Shown: piece by piece, positions 52,120 through 60,593 of the stretch
Numbering within the stretch: position 1 is the stretch's first letter
How the letters are laid out: every line of letters starts with the position of its first letter
Source of the DNA: Actinospineispora eucalypti
Lineage (GTDB): Bacteria > Actinomycetota > Actinomycetes > Mycobacteriales > Pseudonocardiaceae
NCBI GenBank assembly: GCA_014208095.1
Contig: JACHMT010000004.1
Span: 682,001 to 746,000 of the forward strand
DNA length: 64,000 nt
Reading direction: 5' to 3'
Notes under the pieces: model-generated
What the model saw: the letters and a program-made list of their open reading frames with translations, nothing else
Told to the model about the DNA's origin: nothing
Databases searched by the model: none
Position numbers and translations under genes: made by a program

Positions 52120-53697
52120 ATGACGCAGCTGTTCAACGCGAGTACGTACCTGCTGGACCGGCAACTGGAGAACGGGGGTGCGGATCGCGTCGCGCTCACC
52201 GGCGTCGCCGGTGAGCACACCTATGGAGACCTGCATCAACGGGTGCTTCGGCTGGCCGGTGGGCTGCGCGCCGCCGGGCTGGCCCCGGAACAGCGGCTGA
52301 TCATGCTCATGGCCGACTCCCCGGACTTCGTCGCCGTCTACCTGGCCGCGATGCGGATCGGGGCGATCCCGGTGCCGGTGTCCACCATGGTGCGCCCGTA
52401 CGAGCTGGCCGGGCTGTTGCACGACTCGCGCGCCCGGCTGTGCGTGGTGAGTCACGAGTTCGCCGAGCTGGCCGCCGGGGCGCTCGCCCCGGTGCCGCCG
52501 CCGGACCTGGCCGGCGTTCTGCTCGGTGACGGCGCCGAGCTGGACGTCCCGGTGCCGACGCACGCGCTGTCCGCCGTGGCGGGCGCCGCGCCCGACGAGG
52601 CCGTATACCCGACCGGTGAGGACTCGCCGGCGTTCTGGCTCTACACCTCCGGCACCACCGGCGACCCGAAGGGCGCCATGCACCGGCACGGTTCCATCCG
52701 GGTGGTCTGCGAGACGTACGGGACGCAGGTGCTCGGCATCCGCCGCGACGACCGGTGCCTCTCGGCGGCCAAGGCGTTCTTCGCCTACGGGCTGGGCAAC
52801 TCGATCCTGTTCCCGATGTCCGTCGGCGCCTCGGCGATCCTGGAACCGGCCGCCTCCAAGCCGGAGACCGTGGCCGCGCGGGCGGCTTCGTACGGTGCCA
52901 CCTTGTTCTTCGCCGGGCCGACGTTCTTCGCCAACATGCTGCGTGCCGGGCTGCCGGCCAACGCCCTGGCCGGGGTGCGGCTGGCCGCCTCGGCCGGCGA
53001 GGCGTTGCCTTCGGCGCTCTACGAGCGGTGGACCGCGCACTTCGGGGTGGACATCCTGGACGGCATCGGGATGACCGAGATGCTGCACATCTTCCTGTCC
53101 AACCGGCGCGGCCAGGTGCGGCCGGGTACCACCGGGTTCGCCGTGCCCGGCTACGACCTGCGCATCTTGGACGACTCGGGCGTCGAAGTGCCGGACGGGA
53201 CCCCGGGGACGCTGTTCGTGCGCGGCGGGTCCACCGCGACCGGTTACTGGTCCCGCTACGCCGCCTCCCGGCAGGTGTTCCAGGGCGAATGGCTGCGCAC
53301 CGGTGACACCTACGTGCGTGACCCGGACGGCTACTACGTCTGCCTCGGCCGCACCGGCGACATGCTCAAGGCCAGCGGGATCTGGGTGTCCCCGGCCGAG
53401 GTGGAGGACCGGTTGCTGGCGCACCCGGCGGTGGCGCAGGCGGTGGTGGTGTCCGCGCCGGACACCGACGGCCTGGAGAAGCCGGTCGCCTACGTGGTGC
53501 TCGCGCCGGACGTGTCGGCTGTGTCGGTCTCGGAGACCGAGCTGATCGAGTTCTGCCGCGCCGGCCTGCCCTCGTTCAAGCGCCCACGCAAGATCGTGTT
53601 CGTGACCAGCTACCCGACCACGGCCACCGGCAAGATCCGCCGCGTCGAACTCCGCGCCTCCGCCACCACCCTCCTGGCTGAACCCGCCCCCGCCTGA
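52120..53697 (+). CDS. Benzoate-CoA ligase-like acyl-CoA synthetase
   Basis: The 525-residue adenylate-forming enzyme has the ATP loop YTSGTTGDPKGAMHRHG near 174, the GMTEMLHIFLSN motif, GRTGDMLKASGIWVSPAEVE, and the catalytic lysine in TATGKIRR near 503. Overall order and length resemble benzoate-CoA ligases, which activate aromatic or cyclic carboxylic acids with ATP and CoA. The exact acid is not readable. ATG at 52120 begins the conserved FNASTYLLDR; upstream in-frame codons overlap the divergent membrane protein. Confidence 0.83.
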   Translation: MTQLFNASTYLLDRQLENGGADRVALTGVAGEHTYGDLHQRVLRLAGGLRAAGLAPEQRLIMLMADSPDFVAVYLAAMRIGAIPVPVSTMVRPYELAGLLHDSRARLCVVSHEFAELAAGALAPVPPPDLAGVLLGDGAELDVPVPTHALSAVAGAAPDEAVYPTGEDSPAFWLYTSGTTGDPKGAMHRHGSIRVVCETYGTQVLGIRRDDRCLSAAKAFFAYGLGNSILFPMSVGASAILEPAASKPETVAARAASYGATLFFAGPTFFANMLRAGLPANALAGVRLAASAGEALPSALYERWTAHFGVDILDGIGMTEMLHIFLSNRRGQVRPGTTGFAVPGYDLRILDDSGVEVPDGTPGTLFVRGGSTATGYWSRYAASRQVFQGEWLRTGDTYVRDPDGYYVCLGRTGDMLKASGIWVSPAEVEDRLLAHPAVAQAVVVSAPDTDGLEKPVAYVVLAPDVSAVSVSETELIEFCRAGLPSFKRPRKIVFVTSYPTTATGKIRRVELRASATTLLAEPAPA

Positions 53698-53710
53698 CCC
53701 CCGCTCCTCC

Positions 53711-53843
53711 CGCGAGTCGGCGTTTTCAGCACCGCGAGTCGGGGTTTTCAGCACACCTGAAGTGACTGAATCAAGCTGCTGGAGTGACTGAATCAGGCTG
53801 CTGAAGTGACTGAATCAGGCTGCTGGGGGTGACTGAATCAGTG
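53711..53843. repeat. Mosaic 22-bp repeat block (families B' and A)
   Basis: Two B' units (53711, 53733) open CGCGAGTCGG and end TTTTCAGCAC. A junction and three inverted family A units (53776, 53798, 53820), opening CTGCTG and ending GACTGAATCAG, follow without a gap. The block fills the space between the convergent ligase and adenosine deaminase genes. Its last unit supplies the deaminase stop codon (53838-53840). Confidence 0.88.
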
Positions 53844-54854
53844 GGGGAGGAGGGCGTTGATCTCGGTGAGGATCTGGGTGCGGAGCTCGGGGGTGCAGTA
53901 GGCGGCCTCGGCGCCGGTGCGGGCGATGGTGGCCAGCTCGTCGACCCCGAAGCCGAACACCTCGTGGCAGAGCCGGTACTCCCCGGTGAGGTCGCAGTGG
54001 AACATGCCGGGGTCGTCGGTGGCCAGGGTGACCGGCACACCGGCCGCGACCAGCGTGGGCAGCGGGTGCTCGGCCAGCGACGGCACGGCGGCGGTGGCCA
54101 CGTTCGAGCTCGGGCACACCTCCAGCGGGATGCGGTGCGTGGCCAGGTGCTCGAGCAGGCGCGGGTCGGTGGCCGCGCCGATGCCGTGCCCGATGCGTTC
54201 CGCGCCCAGCTCGGTGACCGCCGCCCATACCTCGTCCGGCCCGACCGTTTCGCCGGCGTGCGGCAGGCTGCGCAGCCCACCCTCGGTGGCGCGGCGGAAC
54301 GCGGGGGCGAAGTCGGCGCGCCGGACGTTCAGCTCCGGGCCGCCCAAGCCGATGCCCACGGTGCCGGCCGGCCGCTGGCGCAACGCGAAGTCGACGGTCT
54401 CCTCGGCGCCGGCCGGGCCGAGCAGCGAGTCCGAGTCGAAGATCCAGCCCAGCTCCACCCCGTGCTCGGTCCGGGCCAGCTCGCGGCCGTCCACCAACGC
54501 CTGCGCCAGGTCGTCGTGGTCGATGCCGGCCATCCGGTTGCGAACCGGGGTGACCTGTACCTCGGCGTAGCGGACGTTGTGTCCGGCCAGGTCCTCCGCG
54601 AGTCCGGCGAGCAACGTGACCACGTCCGCGCCGGTGTTCACCAGCAGGTTGACGTCGTGGTAAACGCGCAGGAAGTGCGGGAAGTCGCGGAACGCGTAGA
54701 AGCGGCGCAGCTCCTCCCGATCGGTGGGCACGCCGCCATCGGGGTGCCGGCGGGCCAGGGTGAGCACGGTTTCCAGGGATGCGGAGCCGACCAGGTGCAG
54801 GTGTAGCTCGACCTTCGGCAGCGCGGCGGCGAACTTCGCAACGTCGACGATCAC
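53838..54854 (-). CDS. Adenosine deaminase family protein
   Basis: The 338-residue metalloenzyme has zinc ligands H18 and H20 in VELHLHLVG, RSLPHAGE with a histidine and catalytic glutamate, RIGHG, and TDDPGMFHCDLTGEY near the end. It should deaminate adenosine or a related purine nucleoside in the cytosol. In many deaminases the first motif is followed by an acidic residue (HLEG or HLDG); here it is V22, so the substrate may differ. GTG at 54854 is preferred because TAGGGT lies 8 bases upstream; GTG 54860 is an alternative. The stop codon lies in a repeat unit. Confidence 0.82.
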   Translation of the reverse strand: MIVDVAKFAAALPKVELHLHLVGSASLETVLTLARRHPDGGVPTDREELRRFYAFRDFPHFLRVYHDVNLLVNTGADVVTLLAGLAEDLAGHNVRYAEVQVTPVRNRMAGIDHDDLAQALVDGRELARTEHGVELGWIFDSDSLLGPAGAEETVDFALRQRPAGTVGIGLGGPELNVRRADFAPAFRRATEGGLRSLPHAGETVGPDEVWAAVTELGAERIGHGIGAATDPRLLEHLATHRIPLEVCPSSNVATAAVPSLAEHPLPTLVAAGVPVTLATDDPGMFHCDLTGEYRLCHEVFGFGVDELATIARTGAEAAYCTPELRTQILTEINALLPH

Positions 54855-54862
54855 GGACACCC

Positions 54863-54868
54863 ACCCTA
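54863..54868 (-). promoter_or_regulatory. Candidate -10 element of the adenosine deaminase gene
   Basis: TAGGGT on the reverse strand is followed by 8 bases and the GTG at 54854. Confidence 0.4.
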
Positions 54869-55020
54869 TCCGCGCGGCGCGATACGGCTTACTCATTTGT
54901 GACCGCATGATCACTTGGCGGTTAACGGGCCTCACCCGGCGGGGCGAAGCGTGTTTCGGGCCGGGAAACGCTCCCCGTCCGGCCTTGTTCATCCGTTCGG
55001 AGCAGCGGAGGCTCGGCGGA

Positions 55021-55038
55021 CCTGAGGGGAACCTCAGG
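55021..55038. promoter_or_regulatory. Palindrome upstream of the small secreted protein gene
   Basis: CCTGAGG and CCTCAGG are perfect inverted arms around GGAA, 41 bases before the ATG. It may be an operator or leader hairpin. Nothing else is evident in the 224-bp divergent gap. Confidence 0.4.
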
Positions 55039-55078
55039 CGATTCGAAGCCACGCAGTCGATTTGAGGAGAGCATCCGT

Positions 55079-55279
55079 ATGGCAGAGAAGAACCGCCGGC
55101 GCTGGGTCGTCCGGGGCGCGGTGCTGGGCGTAGTCGCGGCGCCCCTGTTGGCCGTCGGCGTCGCGCAGGCGCATGCGGCGGAGCTGGCGCCGGTGGCCGA
55201 GGTGGTCGACGGGACGGTCGCCGCGACCTCGGAGAGCGTGGTGGACACGATCGGCGCCGCACTGGGCGTCGAGGACTGA
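55079..55279 (+). CDS. Small secreted protein of unknown function
   Basis: The 66-residue protein has a basic N-terminus (EKNRRRW), a hydrophobic core (about 10-30) and a probable cleavage site after AQAHA, leaving about 33 acidic residues without cysteines. A good ribosome site (GAGGAGAG) lies 7 bases before the ATG. Small acidic secreted peptides of this kind are common in actinobacteria; I do not recognise this one. Confidence 0.7.
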   Translation: MAEKNRRRWVVRGAVLGVVAAPLLAVGVAQAHAAELAPVAEVVDGTVAATSESVVDTIGAALGVED

Positions 55280-55292
55280 TCCGGCCGGCTTC

Positions 55293-55380
55293 GGTGTGCT
55301 GGGAGCGTCGACGCACGGTGCTCAGGACGTCGACTCGGTGTGCTGAAAACGCCGACTCGGCGTGCTGAGATCGCCGACTC
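55293..55380 (-). repeat. Four inverted family B' 22-bp repeats
   Basis: Units start at 55293, 55315, 55337 and 55359. The last two open GGYGTGCTGA and end CGCCGACTC, the complement of the B' units at 53711 and inside menD. The block lies between the small secreted protein and the convergent EmrA-like gene. Confidence 0.85.
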
Positions 55381-55464
55381 GCCGGGGTGGTGGGTCGGGG
55401 TGGACGTGCGTGTGGCCCGTCCCCGGGTGTCGGGGGCGGGCCACACGGGTCAGGGCGGGGTGGG

Positions 55465-56241
55465 TTACTGCTGCTTGTGGATGTGGACGGTGATGTTCAT
55501 GCCGGGGGAGACCGCGGCGCCGTCGGTGTTCAGCAGTGCGATCTTGACCGGGATGACCTGGGTGACCTTCTGGAAGTTGCCGGTGCTGTTGGACTCGGGG
55601 AACAGCGAGAACTGGTCGGCCGCCGCGCCCTGGATTTCCTGCACCACGCCGAGGACCTTGGCGTCGGGAAAGGCGTCCACGTCGATGTCGACCAGCGCAC
55701 CGACCCGCACGTCGCCCACGTCGGTCTCGTCGATCCGGGCGGTGGCGAAGATCTTGCTGAAGTCGTAGGCGGTGGCCAGCTGGGTGCCGCCGTTGACGAA
55801 CGAGCCCTCGATGCCGTTGTTGATGGCGACGGTGCCGTTGCCCGGAGACTTGATCACCCGCTGCGGCTGCGCGCCGCTGCCGGAGGACTCGATGCGCCCG
55901 AGCACCTCGTCCTTCTTCACCTGGGTGCCCTGGGTGACCCGCCAGTTGACCAGCGTGCCGGTGGTCGGCGCGTTGACCTGGATCTTGTCGCCGTCGATCT
56001 GGGCGTTGTCCGTGGTGACGAAGTTGCGCGAGTACAGGAAGTAGGCGCCACCGAAGCCGAGGGCGGCCAGCAGGGCCAACACACCGATGATGCTCAGCGC
56101 GACCCGGGTGGAGCGCTTCATTTCCTTCTTGCCGCCGGCGGGCGCCGGGGCGGGGGCGGACTGGGTCGACGGCGAGGCCCCGTTCGTGTCGGCGGGCCTC
56201 TCCTGCGTGACGGAGTTCGCCGGGCTGTCTGGGCCTTCCAT
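55465..56241 (-). CDS. EmrA/HlyD-like membrane fusion protein
   Basis: The 258-residue protein has a Pro/Ala-rich cytosolic tail, one membrane helix (about 46-70) and an extracytoplasmic HlyD-type domain: VTTDNAQIDGDKIQVNAPTTG, a split lipoyl motif and a C-terminal beta-barrel with VSPGMNITVHI. It lacks the long coiled coil of Gram-negative EmrA, as expected for a single-membrane cell. With the DHA2 transporter at 57121 and the TetR between them it forms an EmrAB-type efflux set. ATG at 56241 has GGAG 6 bases before it. Confidence 0.84.
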   Translation of the reverse strand: MEGPDSPANSVTQERPADTNGASPSTQSAPAPAPAGGKKEMKRSTRVALSIIGVLALLAALGFGGAYFLYSRNFVTTDNAQIDGDKIQVNAPTTGTLVNWRVTQGTQVKKDEVLGRIESSGSGAQPQRVIKSPGNGTVAINNGIEGSFVNGGTQLATAYDFSKIFATARIDETDVGDVRVGALVDIDVDAFPDAKVLGVVQEIQGAAADQFSLFPESNSTGNFQKVTQVIPVKIALLNTDGAAVSPGMNITVHIHKQQ

Positions 56242-56296
56242 GCTGGGCTCCAAAGCTGGTGCGGGTTGGTCTTGGGGGTTTAGGTCGTGCCTCCGT

Positions 56297-56315
56297 AGAG
56301 TACGCCTCGTATTCT
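56297..56315. promoter_or_regulatory. Palindrome upstream of the EmrA-like gene
   Basis: AGAGTACG-CCT-CGTATTCT pairs at 7 of 8 arm positions, inside an AT-rich stretch with TATAAAT-like bases on the reverse strand. It is a candidate operator for the adjacent TetR. Confidence 0.4.
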
Positions 56316-56372
56316 ATTTATATTCCGCTGGCCTGTCGAGTGTGACGCTAGTCTAGTTCATCTGTAGTTGAA

Positions 56373-57014
56373 TTACTGCGGCTCGGCGCGGATGAGTGGC
56401 ATGACGACCGAGTCGACCAGCTCGGTGACCAGCGTCTGGTCCACCGCGCCGTGCAGCATGAAGTGCATGTGGAGCATCTGCGGTCCGACGCTGGCCACCA
56501 TCGGGGTGAGCGCCCCCGGGCGCACCTCGCCGCGCACCACGCCCCGGCGCATCATCTCCAGCATGTGCTGGGTGGACGGCTCGACGAAGCGGTGCCGGAC
56601 CACTCGCGACAGCTCCTCGTCGCGGATGGTGTCCGCCATCAGGCCCCGGATCGCCTCGCCGCGCGGTCCGGCCAGCTTGGTCGCCGAGCCACACAGGAAC
56701 CCGTGGATGTCCTCGCGCACGAAGCCGGTGTCCGGCATCTCCGGCAGGTCCGGCTCGCCGTCCGCGATCGCGTCCACCACCAGCTCGGCCCGGCTCGGCC
56801 AGCGCCGGTAGAGCGAACCCTTGCTGGCCCTGGCCCGGCGGGCGACGCCCTTCATGGTCAGCTCGGCGTAGCCGACCTCGGTGAGCTCGGCCCTGGTGGC
56901 CTCGAAGATCGCCGAGTTGAGCGCCTCGCCCCGGCGCCTCGGTCCCTTCCGGTGGTCCTGGAAGATCGCGCAGGCGCCGAGCGCCCGCTCGTCCTGCTCG
57001 CGCTGGATGGTCAC
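56373..57014 (-). CDS. TetR-family regulator of the efflux set
   Basis: The 213-residue regulator has a helix-turn-helix at about 45-75 (LTMKGVARRARASKGSLYRRWPSR) and a TetR_C-type helical domain. It lies between the emrA-like gene (same strand) and the divergent DHA2 gene, 106 bp away. Palindromes at 56297-56315 and 57077-57091 differ in sequence; only the second lies in the divergent gap and is the better operator candidate. The GTG start has GGAGG 10 bases upstream. Confidence 0.84.
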   Translation of the reverse strand: MTIQREQDERALGACAIFQDHRKGPRRRGEALNSAIFEATRAELTEVGYAELTMKGVARRARASKGSLYRRWPSRAELVVDAIADGEPDLPEMPDTGFVREDIHGFLCGSATKLAGPRGEAIRGLMADTIRDEELSRVVRHRFVEPSTQHMLEMMRRGVVRGEVRPGALTPMVASVGPQMLHMHFMLHGAVDQTLVTELVDSVVMPLIRAEPQ

Positions 57015-57076
57015 CGCGCCGCGTCCTCCGTTCTCTGTTCGGCGAGACCCGGGGTTCCCTGTTGAAAATCCCGGGA

Positions 57077-57091
57077 TTCTCTACTAGAGAA
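57077..57091. promoter_or_regulatory. Candidate operator in the tetR/DHA2 divergent gap
   Basis: TTCTCT-ACT-AGAGAA is a perfect palindrome 30 bases before the DHA2 ATG and 63 bases before the tetR start. Typical location for TetR control of an exporter. Confidence 0.55.
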
Positions 57092-57120
57092 CCACAAGGC
57101 CTCTATGTAAGCATGGATTC

Positions 57121-58740
57121 ATGACGCTCACCACGTCCGAGCGCCCGGTGGACGAACGGACGGACGGCTCGACCACGGCGGTCGCCAAGAAGAAGGACCC
57201 GCCGTGGGGACTGTCCCTCGCGGTGCTGGTGGCCGGCATGTTCATGGCCGTGCTGGACGTGACGATCGTCAACGTCGCCGTGCCCGCGGTCCAGAAGGAC
57301 CTGGGCGCAAGCCTGGAGGACGTGCTCTGGATCGCCACCGCGTACACCCTCACCCTGGGCGTGGTGGTGCCGCTGAGCAGCTGGCTGGGCAACCGGTTCG
57401 GGCTGACCAACGTGTACCTGGCCTCGCTGTTCGGGTTCGCGATTGGTTCCGCGCTGTGTGGCATGGCGTGGAACCTGGAGAGCCTGATCGCGTTCCGGGT
57501 GGTCCAGGCGGTGTCCGGCGGGATCCTGCCGGTGATGACCATGACGCTGCTCTACAAGATCGTGCCGCCGGAGAAGATCGGCGCCGCGATGGGGATGTAC
57601 GGCCTGGGCATCGTGTTCGCCCCGGCCACCGGCCCGGTGCTGGGCGGCTACCTGATCGAACACACCAACTGGCGGCTGATCTTCTACGTCAACGTGCCGA
57701 TCGCGGTTCTCGGGCTGATCGCGGCCGTCCTGGTGCTGCCCCGGTTCCCCGGCGGGGCGCGGCGCCCGTTCGACGCCTACGGCTTCGTCACCGCCGCGTA
57801 CGGGCTGTTCGCCATCCTGCTCGCGGTGTCCAAGGCGGAGGACTGGGACTGGGTCTCCTACCCGACGCTGATCCTGCTGGTTTCCGGTGCGCTCAGCCTG
57901 GCGCTGTTCGTGGTGATCGAGCTGGAGCGCGAGCATCCGCTGGTCGACGTGCGAGTATTCCTCACCTGGCAGTTCACCAACTCACTACTGATCTTGCCGG
58001 TGTTGAGCATCAGCCTGTTCGCGATGATGTTCTACGTCCCGACCTTCCTGCAGCAGGGGCAGGGACTGACCGCGCTGGAGGCCGGGCTGCGGCTGATGCC
58101 GCAGGCGTTCGTGGTCGGCTTCCTCATGCCCATCGCCGGGCAGCTGTACGACAAGATCGGGCCACGCTGGCTGGTCGTGATCGGCATGCTGCTCACCGGT
58201 TGGGGCAGCTATCTGCTGTCCGGGATCAACCCGGACATGACCGAGGCCGACGTGATCCTCTGGACCTGCGTGCGGGCCTGCGGCATGGGCCTGTCCATGA
58301 TGCCGCTGATGACCGCCGGCATCTCCGCGTTGCCGGCCAGCCGGGTGGACCAGGGCAGCGCGATCAACAACCTCACCCAGCAGGCGTCGGCGGCGATCGG
58401 CCTGGGCATCTTCACCACGATGGCCGTCGGGCAGCAGGCGCAGATGGCCGCCGACCGAGCCGCACTGATGACCCAGAACCGGGCGGCCGAGCTGCCGGTC
58501 ATCCCGATGCCTCCCGGGATGGGGCTCACCCCGGACATGATGGGCGCCGGCGGTGACCGCACGCTGGCGATGTACGGGCTCTACCAGCAGACCCGGTTGC
58601 ACGTGCTCGGGGCCAGCTACAGCAACGTCTTCCTGGTCATCGCCGGCCTCTGCGTCGCCGCCGTCATCCTGAGCTTCCTCCTCCGCCGTCCCCCGGCGGC
58701 GTCGCCCGGCGACACCCCCGTAGCCGTCCACGCCGGCTGA
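57121..58740 (+). CDS. MFS drug exporter, DHA2 family (EmrB-like)
   Basis: The 539-residue transporter has a polar tail of about 30 residues, then 14 helices with LDVTIVNVAVPAVQ in helix 1 and GMYGLGIVFAPATGPVLGGYL in helix 5. It is clearly related to the exporter at 39823 but extends at both ends. With the fusion protein at 55465 it should export toxic hydrophobic compounds. The repeat element at 58746 follows 5 bases after its stop. Confidence 0.9.
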   Translation: MTLTTSERPVDERTDGSTTAVAKKKDPPWGLSLAVLVAGMFMAVLDVTIVNVAVPAVQKDLGASLEDVLWIATAYTLTLGVVVPLSSWLGNRFGLTNVYLASLFGFAIGSALCGMAWNLESLIAFRVVQAVSGGILPVMTMTLLYKIVPPEKIGAAMGMYGLGIVFAPATGPVLGGYLIEHTNWRLIFYVNVPIAVLGLIAAVLVLPRFPGGARRPFDAYGFVTAAYGLFAILLAVSKAEDWDWVSYPTLILLVSGALSLALFVVIELEREHPLVDVRVFLTWQFTNSLLILPVLSISLFAMMFYVPTFLQQGQGLTALEAGLRLMPQAFVVGFLMPIAGQLYDKIGPRWLVVIGMLLTGWGSYLLSGINPDMTEADVILWTCVRACGMGLSMMPLMTAGISALPASRVDQGSAINNLTQQASAAIGLGIFTTMAVGQQAQMAADRAALMTQNRAAELPVIPMPPGMGLTPDMMGAGGDRTLAMYGLYQQTRLHVLGASYSNVFLVIAGLCVAAVILSFLLRRPPAASPGDTPVAVHAG

Positions 58741-58745
58741 CACCG

Positions 58746-59071
58746 CGAGTCGGGGATCTGGGTACGGCGAGTCGGGGTTTGAGGTACGGCGCGAGTTTGG
58801 GTTCGGGGCCGGGCATTGGTGCGAGCGCGGGTTCGGAGGCACGTGGACGGCGCGATTGGCCGGCGGTCTGGCTCGTTGGTCGCCTTGTGCGTATCTCGCG
58901 GGCGCCCGTTACGTCTTGTGGCGGTCGGCATCGAGATTTAGGGCATGGCATCGCCGACGCCGTACCCAGATCCCCGACTCGCTGTACCTCAATCCCCGAC
59001 TCGCCGTACCTGGATCCCCGACTCGCTGTACCTCAAACCCCGACTCGCTGTACCCAGATCCCCGACTCGCC
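58746..59071. repeat. Mirrored 22-bp repeat element, family B (largest)
   Basis: Two forward units (58746, 58768) open CGAGTCGGGG and end GGTACGG. Five inverted units start at 58962, 58984, 59006, 59028 and 59050, each opening GTACC and ending CCCCGACTCGC; all are exactly 22 bp. The core (58790-58961) has a diverged family C copy. The element fills the gap between the convergent DHA2 and aldehyde dehydrogenase genes. Confidence 0.92.
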
Positions 59072-59087
59072 GGGGGTGGGGTGGGGG

Positions 59088-60593
59088 TTAGGTGGGTTTG
59101 CCGTCGGTGCGGCGGGGGAGGTGCCAGGGGTTCGCTTCGCGTAGGGGGTCGGGCAGGAGGGTGTCGGGGAAGTTCTGGTAGGCGACGGGGCGGAGGAAGC
59201 GGGTTATGGCTTCGGTGCCGACCGACGTTGTGGTCGGTGCGGTGGTGGCGGGGTAGGGGCCGCCGTGTTGTTGCGCCCAGGTCACCGAGACGCCGGTCGG
59301 CCATTCGTTCCACAGGACGCGGCCGGCGATCCGGGTGAGGGCGGGCAGCACCGCGCGCACCTGGTCGGCCTCGGACTCCTCCGCGTGCAGGGTAGCGGTC
59401 AGGCCGGGCTCGAGGGCGTCCAGCAGCGCCCGCAACTCGGCGGCGTCGGCGTAGGTGACGACCAGCGAGGACGGGCCGAAGCACTCGTGCCGGGTGATGT
59501 CGCCGGCGCGCAGGAAGTCGGTCGCGGTGACCTGGAGCAGGGCGGCCGGTACCGGTTCGGCCCCGTCCGGCCCGTCCAGGGCGGCGGGCTGGCCGGTGGC
59601 CAGCTCGGTGACCCCTTCGGCGGCGCGCAACTCGGTCAGCCGGGCGGCGAAGCCCTCGGCGATCCGCTCGTTCAGCATGGGGTGCGCGGCGGTGGCCCGG
59701 ACGGCCTCGCGCAGCGCGTCGTCCAGCCCGTGCGACGCGGGCAGCAGCAACAGGCCGGGCTTGGTGCAGAACTGGCCGGTGCCCAGGGTGAACGAGCCGG
59801 CGAAGCCGGCAGCGATCTCGGCACCGCGCGCGGCCACGGCGCCCGGCGTGACCACCACCGGGTTCACACTGCCCAGCTCGCCGTAGAACGGGATGGGGGA
59901 CGGCCGCCCGCAGGCGATGTCGAACAGCGCCCGCCCGCCGGCCACCGAGCCGGTGAACGCGGCCGCCGCGATCCGCGCGTCGCGCAGTGCCACCACGCCG
60001 GTGTCCACCCCGTGGATGACCTCGAAGATCCCGGCCGGCGCGCCCGCGCCGAGCAGCGCCTCGCGCACCACCGACCCGGTGAGCGCGGACAGCCGGGGGT
60101 GTCCGGGGTGGGCCTTCAGAATGACCGGGCAGCCGGCGGCCAGTGCGGACGCGGTGTCCCCGCCGGCCACGCTGAACGCGAAGGGGAAGTTGCTGGCCGC
60201 GAACACCAGCACCGGCCCGAGCGGGACGTTCACCCGGCGCAGGTCGGGCCGGGCGCCCATCGGCCACTGCGGGTCGGCGTGGTCCACCCGGGCGCCGAGG
60301 TAGGCCCCGTCGGCCAGTACCTCGCCGAACAGGCGCAGCTGGAAGGTGGTGCGGGCCAGTTCGCCGCGCAGCCGGGGAGCGGCGGGCAGGTGGGTTTCGG
60401 CGGCGGCCAGCTCGACCAGCTCGTCGGCGGCGCCGTCCAGCGCGTCGGCGGCGGCGCTCAGCCAGCGGGCGCGCTCGGCGGGGGTGGCGGCGGCAGCGGG
60501 CCCGGCGGCCGAGGCGGCGGCGTCCAGCAGCGCGTCCAGGTCGGAGTAGGGGGTGTCTTCCGGAAGAGCGTCAGAGTGCGTGTCCTTTGTCAT
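59088..60593 (-). CDS. 2-Oxoglutarate semialdehyde dehydrogenase (aldehyde dehydrogenase)
   Basis: The 501-residue enzyme has the aldehyde dehydrogenase active site: N135 in ASNFPFAFS, K160 in VILKAHPGHP, E239 in YGELGSVNP and C276 in GTGQFCTKPG. These sequence features and length match the 2,5-dioxopentanoate dehydrogenase branch, which oxidises 2-oxoglutarate semialdehyde to 2-oxoglutarate with NADP+. The dehydratase two genes upstream makes exactly that semialdehyde, which supports the call. ATG at 60593 overlaps the preceding gene by 23 bases. Confidence 0.88.
   Translation of the reverse strand: MTKDTHSDALPEDTPYSDLDALLDAAASAAGPAAAATPAERARWLSAAADALDGAADELVELAAAETHLPAAPRLRGELARTTFQLRLFGEVLADGAYLGARVDHADPQWPMGARPDLRRVNVPLGPVLVFAASNFPFAFSVAGGDTASALAAGCPVILKAHPGHPRLSALTGSVVREALLGAGAPAGIFEVIHGVDTGVVALRDARIAAAAFTGSVAGGRALFDIACGRPSPIPFYGELGSVNPVVVTPGAVAARGAEIAAGFAGSFTLGTGQFCTKPGLLLLPASHGLDDALREAVRATAAHPMLNERIAEGFAARLTELRAAEGVTELATGQPAALDGPDGAEPVPAALLQVTATDFLRAGDITRHECFGPSSLVVTYADAAELRALLDALEPGLTATLHAEESEADQVRAVLPALTRIAGRVLWNEWPTGVSVTWAQQHGGPYPATTAPTTTSVGTEAITRFLRPVAYQNFPDTLLPDPLREANPWHLPRRTDGKPT

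Noticed and set aside
54895..54915. Crp-like site TGTGAC-N-TCACTT between adenosine deaminase and the small secreted protein
   Set aside because: The spacing between GTGA and TCAC is 8, not the 6 bases expected, and the outer bases do not match.
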